Positions 39,437 to 64,000 of a stretch of DNA of 64,000 bases are shown here, in pieces. Origin of the DNA: Apostichopus japonicus (taxonomy: Eukaryota; Echinodermata; Holothuroidea; Aspidochirotida; Stichopodidae). How positions within the stretch are numbered: position 1 is the first letter of the stretch; every line of letters starts with the position of its first letter. The notes under the pieces were generated by a model, which was not told the origin of the DNA, ran no database searches, and saw nothing but the letters and a program-made list of their open reading frames with translations. The position numbers and the translations under genes are program-made. The stretch is from NCBI RefSeq assembly GCF_037975245.1, contig NC_092579.1:6077001-6141000 (forward strand), read 5' to 3'.

Positions 39437-39567
39437 GAAATAAAATAAAAATGTTAGCAAACTGCTTATCCACTAGAGAGCCTCTACGTGTTAGAGAATG
39501 TGTAAAAGTAAGTTGGTCTTTGGAAATTTCGATCCTAGCAGGATCTTCTTCAGAGGCTAAATGACAA
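39437..39567 (-). mobile_element. Penelope-type terminal remnant with hammerhead-like core, arm 2
   Basis: Reverse complement of 37253-37375 with few changes; the core CTGAAGA...GAAA spans 39553-39527 on the minus strand. A further partial copy in plus orientation follows at 39574-39610 (GTCATTTAGCCTCTAAAGAA). It lies upstream of TSEN54 exon 1. Confidence 0.58.
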
Positions 39568-40205
39568 AATAAGTTGTCATTTAGCCTCTAAAGAAGATCC
39601 TTCTAATTTGGGAGGAATAATAATGTTGTAGTTTTTTTTCTGGAGGAGTACGTGGTGGGGGGTTGGTTAAAGATTGCGCTATTTCTGAAGATAGGCATTA
39701 ACCGAAATTTAGCACCTTAGGCCTATATATTTGTTGAGTAGATCCAGGGGCGGATCCAGGATTTTGAGAAAGGGGGGCCGACATCCCGATGGTAGCACTT
39801 TAGTGATCTGCGTCCTGGGGGAGGGGTCTAGGGGGAGGGTTTGTCCCCCTCCCCCTTGGAATTTTTTGGTTAATTGTGAGTGCTTTGATGCAAAATCGTG
39901 AAACATTTCGCCAAAAACTAGAAAAACCAGAAATGTTGCAGACACGCTTTTTTGTGCACATATTTTTTCTCGATAGACACATATTTAACAACGCTCAACA
40001 GTGCATGTACAATGGATACACTATTATTGCGTCGATTCGTTTTTTCTTTTGCGCGAAAATTAAAACACCAGATTCACCCCAAGAAAAAACATAAAACAAG
40101 ATATATTCAATGAGATAATTATGATATACTTATTAATGAAAGGGGGGTGTAGGCGGTTTTACACTATCTTACGCAACGTAGTCGCCAAGAACCTGAAGTA
40201 TTTTT

Positions 40206-42303
40206 AAGGGAGGGCCCGATAATGCGGAAACGGATCACCGACCGAAAAAATATCGGAATTTGTGGACTATTTCTTGCTTCCTATTGTATTAAAACAAAGC
40301 ACCTATGTGAAAGACACAAATCACATTCTGAAAATTGTGGAAGCCACCCCGTTACCAAAAGCAGTAGTACTTGCTACACTCGATGTCGTCGCCATGTATA
40401 CTCCCCAAGAGGAGGCATTAGATATATGTCAAGAAGTCTTTGAAAAGGCGGAAAAAGGCGAATATGGAATCAATGAAATATCTTCCATATCCATGCGCAA
40501 ACTAATTGAACTTTTTTTTAACAAGAAACTGTTTCGAGTTCAATAACCAATTCTATCTACAAAAGATCGGTTGCGCCATGGGTAGCAAAGCCTCTCCGGA
40601 AATCTGTGATATCGTCATGCATAGAGTGGAAAACCAGATTTTACCGACAGATAATAAAATCTTAAAATGCCTCCGCTATAGAGATGAAATTCTATTGCTT
40701 TACGACGGTTCACCTCAGGAACTTGAACAACTAGTAAACAGGTTTAATGAAATTCACCGCTTCTTAAAGTTTACGGTAGAAATATTACACACCGAGGTAA
40801 CATACCTACATTTGAAAATCTTCAAAGGTCCAAGGTTTGAAACCAATGGGTTATTAGACACCAAAGTCTACACCAAACCCACGGAAAACTTCCAATACAT
40901 CGACAGAAACTCTGCACACCCATCACTTGCCACTTTTAAAGGCTTGATTAAAGGGGAAGTCTTACGATACGCACGTCTATGTAACAATGAGACTGATTTC
41001 TTGCAAAAAAAGAATGCGTTCACAGAGAAACTGTTACTCCGTAACTATAAGAAAGAGGAAATTGCCTCAGCCACGAAAGGCATAAAATTTGAAAATCGTG
41101 GGCAATACCTCACTACCAAACCTAAACAAAAGGAACCACCAATGGTGTTCAAGCTTACCTATACACCCCATATCAAAACCACGCATTTGAAAAATGTACT
41201 TTTGAAACATTGGCACTTAATCTCGCAACACGCGGACAGGGGCGTAGCGAAGGTTTTTTGGTTTGGGGGGGGGGGGGGTGTGGAGGATTTGATTTGCCGA
41301 CGGATCTGGAAGTGGTGACTGAAATGGGGGAGGGGTCTAAGGGGAGTGGGTGTCCCCCTCCCCTTTGGAAAATTTTTAGTTTTGAAACGTCCTTAGATGC
41401 AATCTGGTGCATATTTTAAGTCAAATTTGGCACCGTAGAATTTCCATTTCGATATTATTTTTATGGCAGTCGGCAGAAGAAGAATTAATTGGGGCCAATT
41501 ATCGAACTGTGTTTTCTCTTTCACCGATCGTTGAAATAGTGAAACTTCGTGATGAAAATGTTCAGAAAACTTTCCGGTAATGAGAAATAACAACATTCAT
41601 TGATATACAAGCGAGAAACGTTAAAAATTGTGTACAATTCGGGAGCCGTGTCCTTAAGTTTTCCACGGAGAACGAATGACATCTGCGATGACATCATTCT
41701 GAACAGAGGATAATAACAACGCGTTGTCACACGATAGCACGACTCATGGGCTGCGCCTATACGGAAGCCTTTAATTCCATTTCTTTCACTGAGTTACCGG
41801 CGATTCTGGCACTCGTCTAGCTGAGCCTGGCTACAGTAGCTATACTGACGGCCGTGACATTATCAGTTATTTGCCGAGAGGTTTCTAACTTGCAGGCGTC
41901 GGGTGATTGGATTGGTGAAAGAGTTTATCAGATGAAGACCTGGAAAATCGAAATAACCGATAAAAAGAAGCTCCCGTTCTCCTTTTCTCTATTCAGCTTT
42001 CCTTCTTTCTTCCCCTTCCGCTCTCTTCACCTTTTCTCCTTTTGCCGACAGACCCAAAATTTGCCGACAGCGACCAAATTATTGGGGGGGGGGGGTGTGA
42101 CACCCCCACACCCCCCCCCCGCTCGCTACGCCCCTGCACGCGGAATTATCCAAACTGTTTCCAAAAGAACCGATTCTAGCCTACAAAAGGGCCCAAAATC
42201 TCAAAGATTTACTTGTTAACTCAAGGTTTCATACTAACGAAGAATCAGCTGACTCTCAAGGTTCACACGAAGCTCTTTTAGATGCTCTTATAGCTGCACT
42301 ATG
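40206..42303 (+). pseudogene. broken Penelope-type reverse transcriptase ORF
   Basis: A reverse transcriptase of the Penelope-like class (retrotransposon, not virus). Visible blocks: ATLDVVAMYT (palm motif A region), FYLQKIGCAMGSKASPE (motif B region), LRYRDEILL (motif C region), LKFTVEI and THLHLKIF-like, then VYTKPTENFQYI, HPSLATFKGLIKGEVLRYARLC, and a PILAYKRAQNLKDLLVN thumb/linker end. Defects: no N-terminus, a one-base frameshift near 40540, YRDE where the family usually has YRDD, and a 900-bp insertion at 41237-42136. The 3' segment (42145-42303, stop TGA) continues the frame once the insertion and one target duplication are discounted. No GIY-YIG endonuclease is visible after the stop. 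Confidence 0.82.
41237..42136. mobile_element. hAT-like element inserted in the Penelope-type ORF
   Basis: TIR CAGGGGCGTAGCGA at both ends with a perfect 8-bp target duplication CACGCGGA (41229-41236 and 42137-42144), as expected for hAT. It has no transposase ORF. The interior carries G-rich and C-rich runs and one 138-bp unit. Confidence 0.9.
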
Positions 42304-43130
42304 AGTCCATGAAAACTCGTGCACAGAAAATAGATGCATTTTGAGAACGAGACGCCCAGGCCGAATATAAAATATTCAAAGGCTACTACTGATGAAGCTC
42401 CTCCTATAATGTTTGAGAGCAGAAACCGGTCTAGTTGGTCATAAGAACCTACACTAGTCTCTCCTACTATTAGCAGTACACTCCATTCACCTAATAGGTG
42501 CAATAATGTTTCACCACGAGGAGCATACTATAAGTTCATGTTCCTCGGGCCCTCCCTTAAAAATACTTCAGGTTCTTGGCGACTACGTTGCGTTAGATAG
42601 TGTAAAACCGCCTACACCGCTTTCATTCAGATAATTATGATATACTTGCTAACTGTGCATTGATTTTCCCTGACAGTAATAGTCAGCACTATAGTACTGA
42701 GCCGTACGTGATGTCGCGTAGGCCTTAGTTTCAAATTTGGAATAAAAACGATCGCGTTTCAGGGAAGAGCAGCTGGATATATATTAGGCTTTTCTTTCAC
42801 CAAGTTATGCCTATTAGGAATTTGAAGTACTCCTACATCATGAAAAAAAAACGCAACTGATTTCCAAAAAGGGGGGGCCGGGGCCGGGTCGGCCCCCCTG
42901 GATCCGCCCCTCTGAGATCACTGGCTGGCTGCATCTATAGTCGTGTATTTCTGTTATTTCTTTAGGAAAGGTTAACCGACATGCTCATTGGGAAGTGTTA
43001 CAGCTGAAAATTCCGACAAATTCTTTGTCCTTCCTTTTTACCAACTTTTCCCGTTTTGTAATGAAAACAAATTAACTCCTGCAAAAAAGTGCCCTTATGT
43101 TGCAAAAACACAATAGGCCTACAAGAAAAC

Positions 43131-43134
<4 letters not shown>

Positions 43135-43178
<44 letters not shown>
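43135..43178. repeat. (AT)n microsatellite
   Basis: About 22 AT units between unique flanks; no inverted repeat. Confidence 0.95.
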
Positions 43179-43179
<1 letters not shown>

Positions 43180-45814
43180 CAGAATGCATACAAATGATCT
43201 AGTTCGTCAACATGTTCTATGTGGCAATTTCACAATTTGCAGCAAAATGATAACTTATGTTTATCTCAGAAAGTTCATCATTGTAACAAATAGCTGCAAA
43301 AATGATTACTTTATCACTTGATTAATTACGTTAATTCAACAATTTGTAACAAAATAGTAAATAATTACACTCATCTCAGATTTTTTTTCAGTTTTGCAGC
43401 AAATATGCAGAGAAAGATATGCTAACATTTTGAAAGCACTAATTTTATAGGTTTCCATACACAAGTAATCGATTACATACCGATCGAGAGGCATAGAACT
43501 TCCTCCGATGAGAGGCAATACTGGCTCGCTCAATCATTGAGAAGAAAATCCGTGAATCCAATTAATTAGTGTTGCAGTTTTAGGCCAGTCACGTTTCCTC
43601 GCTCAGGAAACTATAGGGTCAGGGCCGTTGTCGGTGGCGCGGAGGGAATAGCTGGTGCAGTCAGGGAGTTTACTAACCTCAAAAGTATTTATTAGTACAA
43701 ATTACTTCATTAAATACCTTATTTATTATTCATACTATGCCTATGCCAATGTACCACCGTTGTCGTCTTAACTTTGATTTAATATAAATAACCGATGGGT
43801 GTTTATTAGCACCTCAACCTTGCGTTCACACCTGATCATAGATCTAATGTACAATCTAAATATTCCTCATACTGCATTAATTAACTTTATAAACTTGTTG
43901 GGGGGGGGGGTATGTAACCCAATAGGGACACACCTCCTCCGTAAAATTTATCCATTAATCGCATATGGCCCTTCCACGAGTATTCACGCTCCCCCCTACA
44001 CCCCCCCCCCCCACGCACACGCATAGCTACAATAGCTTCAAGACACGCCACTGTAAGGTTTGCTCAGAAACGTACTGAAGGGACAACAATTGACTGCAAC
44101 AAACACAACGACACTTTAAATTGCTTACATATATTGGTATTATTAGAAATACAAATGGCAAAAAGTATTAAATTTAAGCGCTTTGACGGAGAGACGAGAG
44201 ACCTATCGTAGCTACTTTTTCGGTGAGATCATTAAAAAAGTTCACAAGTAAAAATGTCACGTCTTTTATTCTGTGTTTCGTAGAACGTCATTTATACGGT
44301 GGCCCAGAAAAGACATTCTATCAATACATAGTGCTGTTACAAAACGTAATCTTTGAAAAGCGACATCTATAGCCTATGAGAAAAATTCTGTTTAGTATAT
44401 TATATGGTCGATTTTTTTATTTGCAAGTTTCCTTCGAAGCCACCGTATATAATCAATCAACACTGGCCGTTTCATATCACTCGTGCAGTGTTGATATTAT
44501 TATTTGTACTAAACGCAGCCTAGTCAGGCCTACGAACAACGCACGAGACCTGAAGCAGGGATTCCACAATAGAACGAGCTTGCTAGCAAAGAATATAACC
44601 AGGACAGCTGAAATTTGCGCTTACAATGCTCAAATCAAAGGTCCTACAGCTCGTCACTACACCTTGCAAGGACTTTTAAGAGCCTGGTGAGCTCTTTAGT
44701 TGTCCCGTGATTAAATCAACGGGGTATCTGATGCAAATATGCTTTGCTCTTGCCTCATTGGTGATACAGTAGCTTAGCCTAGGCCTCTATCTGTGCCTAA
44801 ACTACGTTAGGAATAGTAGTAACTGCCTAACACTAACAGTTGAGTTAGGCCTAGGCCCTAGGCTAAATTGATAACAACTGTTAAGGCTTAGGCATAAAAC
44901 CTCATTAAATTATGCATTCAGTCTCGACCGTCTGAACAATATTTTTGATAACTTTGTGTAGGCCTAATAAGTATGGTAATCACTTTTTTGCCTGAATTTT
45001 GTCCCATGCACAGAATTTGAGGGAATGAAATATTCAGACATTGTGTATGCACCCTTGTCATCTGTGCGCGCAAATGTATTGACCTTTCCGTTCTCAACAT
45101 AATATGAGGCTAATTATTTGGCTAGCACCACTTCATATACCGCCTGTACCTCTCTTGCATTCTTTCATACAATGCTTCCGTAGCAGCTATTCGAAAGACA
45201 CATTGAAGTACGACCTAGTAGAAGCATGGTGGGCTCATAATTGTTGCACTTAAGGATTTGATCAACGATGTCTATCAAGGAAAAACCCAAAGCACTCAAC
45301 TGTATGTGCTTTTCATATGTGTAGTTCCTCAGAAATGTTATGATCTCAAAATATTTAAGGTTCTGTGCTTATGCACCGAACAATTGAGCAGAATTTGACC
45401 ACAAAATGTCTGCCGTGTCAAGTTCTTTCATACCCCTAAATTGACACATCCGTCGATAAGCTTACTGTAGTGTAGGGCTTAGTATACATCCATTGACTTT
45501 AGATGCTGTTTGCTATGCTCTGAGCCTCTAAGCTCAGACAGGTCAGGTCCCAGAGAGAAGTGTTATCATATTGAGCTAATTTTGGTTATTTTTAGGGTGT
45601 AAGATTTCCAAATGCCCAAAAAATGTGCAAAACTGGGGGGAGGGTGTTAAAAGCTTAAAAAATACCACAATTTGGTCAGCAAATAGCTGAAATGGATTCA
45701 AACTCATGAAATATGTAATTGTACTTGACTGCAAAAAGTTTAGATGGCCTGCTGGAATCGTTGCTAGAAATAATTGAAGATGCATCAATTACGGGGGTGC
45801 GTCAATTATGATGC

Positions 45815-45852
45815 CTTAAAGGGTGTGAAGACTCGCGCAAAAAGAAACGAAA
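45815..45852. repeat. short piece of dispersed repeat family X
   Basis: CTTAAAGGGTGTGAAGACTC followed by GCGCAAAAAGAAACG matches the start of the 21433 copy. Only this end is present here. Confidence 0.6.
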
Positions 45853-46609
45853 AAAAGAATTTTTTTGAAGTATTTTAGCCAATGGAGATCCCCAGACACC
45901 CTAAGACAATGGAGGGAGCTGTCATTAGGATCCTATCTAATTCTGTGAAACATGACAAGCTGACTCCTATGAAGACTCCTATGAGGAATCACTGTTGGAC
46001 ACTTTTGGGCAAACTACCTGCACATTCACTAAATTCACACATGGTGCCACATATTCGAGCTAATATTTGTTTTTTTATTCACTCATAACTAGTACAGTGT
46101 TTGCCCACTGTTCTTTTGGCAAGTTTATACACGTCTGATCATCAACCAATCAGAATGCTTGTTTGATGTGTTCCCAATCACTTTCACTAAACTGAGTTTA
46201 AGCTTTGAGCATCAGTAGACATTGCAACAAAGTCATCAAAAATAATTGGACTTATACCTGTGATTGCTAGTGGTATATACAATAACTGTGTTGTTTGTTA
46301 TTATTGAAAACAAGCTCTTTTGAAACATAGCTTCTCGACTACCATAGATTGAGAAATACAAAATCTTTGAAGACGATGAAAACATATTCTGAAAGTTACT
46401 CTGTGTCGCGATTTCATTGGACACGATACCTTGCAATACTTTCATAAGTAATATTGCTAAGGGTCTTTTATTGTGAAACTGATTAAACATAAATTATGTA
46501 GGCCTAGCCATTTCTCTATCAACAATGATCAATATGCCAATGTAAAATAGATTTTTTTTTTCTCTACTCCTTAGTGCTCCAAGGCTGCCATTTTGACTCG
46601 TCAGCTATA

Positions 46610-63819
<17,210 letters not shown>

Positions 63820-64000
63820 GTGAGCGGGCGCTCCTGGCGGGAGACGACTCATATTTTTACTTCCCGTATTTATTTCAAGTTACCGACTGTCGACTTTAGC
63901 AAATGGGAAACTTGCCAAAAAAGAATATAGTAAACGGTCGTAGCAAAACTACGTCTCGACCTATTTTAGTCTTGGATTTCTTGTGATCATTGTTGCGCTG

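Larger units (their letters stand above)
39745..42914 (+). mobile_element. composite TIR transposon, copy B (fuller form)
   Basis: TIR CAGGGGCGGATCCAGG at 39745 and its complement at the right end, flanked by AGATC at 39740-39744 and 42915-42919. The layers from outside in are: TIR ends; inverted repeats of about 78 bp (40140-40216 and 42548-42625); a Penelope-type ORF remnant; and a 900-bp hAT-like element inside that ORF. It lies between the TSEN54 and MARF1 5' ends. It has no transposase, so it would have needed an enzyme supplied in trans. Confidence 0.85.
42920..46609. other. MARF1 upstream region, no other gene supported
   Basis: Contains an (AT)n tract, G- and C-runs at 43900-43910 and 43999-44012, and a short repeat piece at 45815. 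The MARF1 promoter must lie in its right-hand part, but no TATA box or other core element can be assigned. Confidence 0.5.

Noticed and set aside
44376-44690. 104-residue frame upstream of MARF1
   Set aside because: No recognisable domain, no splice partner; could be a decayed repeat but not supportable as a gene.

Overview
This is nuclear DNA from an animal. It is AT-rich, with intron-rich genes, many (AT)n microsatellites, minisatellites, short terminal-inverted-repeat (TIR) DNA transposons and Penelope-like retroelement remnants. The repeat style would suit a marine invertebrate, perhaps an echinoderm such as a sea cucumber, but that assignment is only an impression. No bacterial-type gene organisation is present. 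Two real protein-coding genes could be assembled exon by exon with consistent splice phases.

Layout. (1) 1-25.4 kb has no gene I can support. It holds a GAY-codon-like simple repeat (4.2-4.9 kb), two short hAT-type elements with perfect 8-bp target duplications (7.8 and 20.1 kb), a composite transposon (10.15-12.89 kb), a probable solo LTR carrying a U2-snRNA-like segment (13.5-14.3 kb), two palindromes centred on (AT)n, and a 53-bp minisatellite of about 20 units. (2) 25.5-38.6 kb, minus strand, is TSEN54, the structural subunit of the tRNA-splicing endonuclease: ten coding exons, 678 codons, complete. Its introns contain a tRNA-like element joined to a hammerhead-like core, a 105-bp minisatellite, and a LINE fragment. 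(3) 39.7-42.9 kb is a second, inverted and fuller copy of the composite transposon. It contains a broken Penelope-type reverse transcriptase, itself interrupted by a 900-bp hAT-like element. (4) 46.6-63.8 kb, plus strand, is the 5' part of MARF1 (NYN ribonuclease, RRM and LOTUS domains): twenty coding exons, 1468 codons, continuing past the window.

TSEN54 and MARF1 lie head to head about 8 kb apart. Both concern RNA processing (tRNA intron removal; mRNA decay), but nothing here shows joint regulation. The most unusual structures are a 36-bp minisatellite that multiplies the 5' splice site of MARF1 exon 7, three (AT)n tracts flanked by inverted copies of otherwise unique DNA, inverted Penelope-type hammerhead-like motifs bracketing TSEN54 exon 1, and the U2-like segment inside an LTR-like element.
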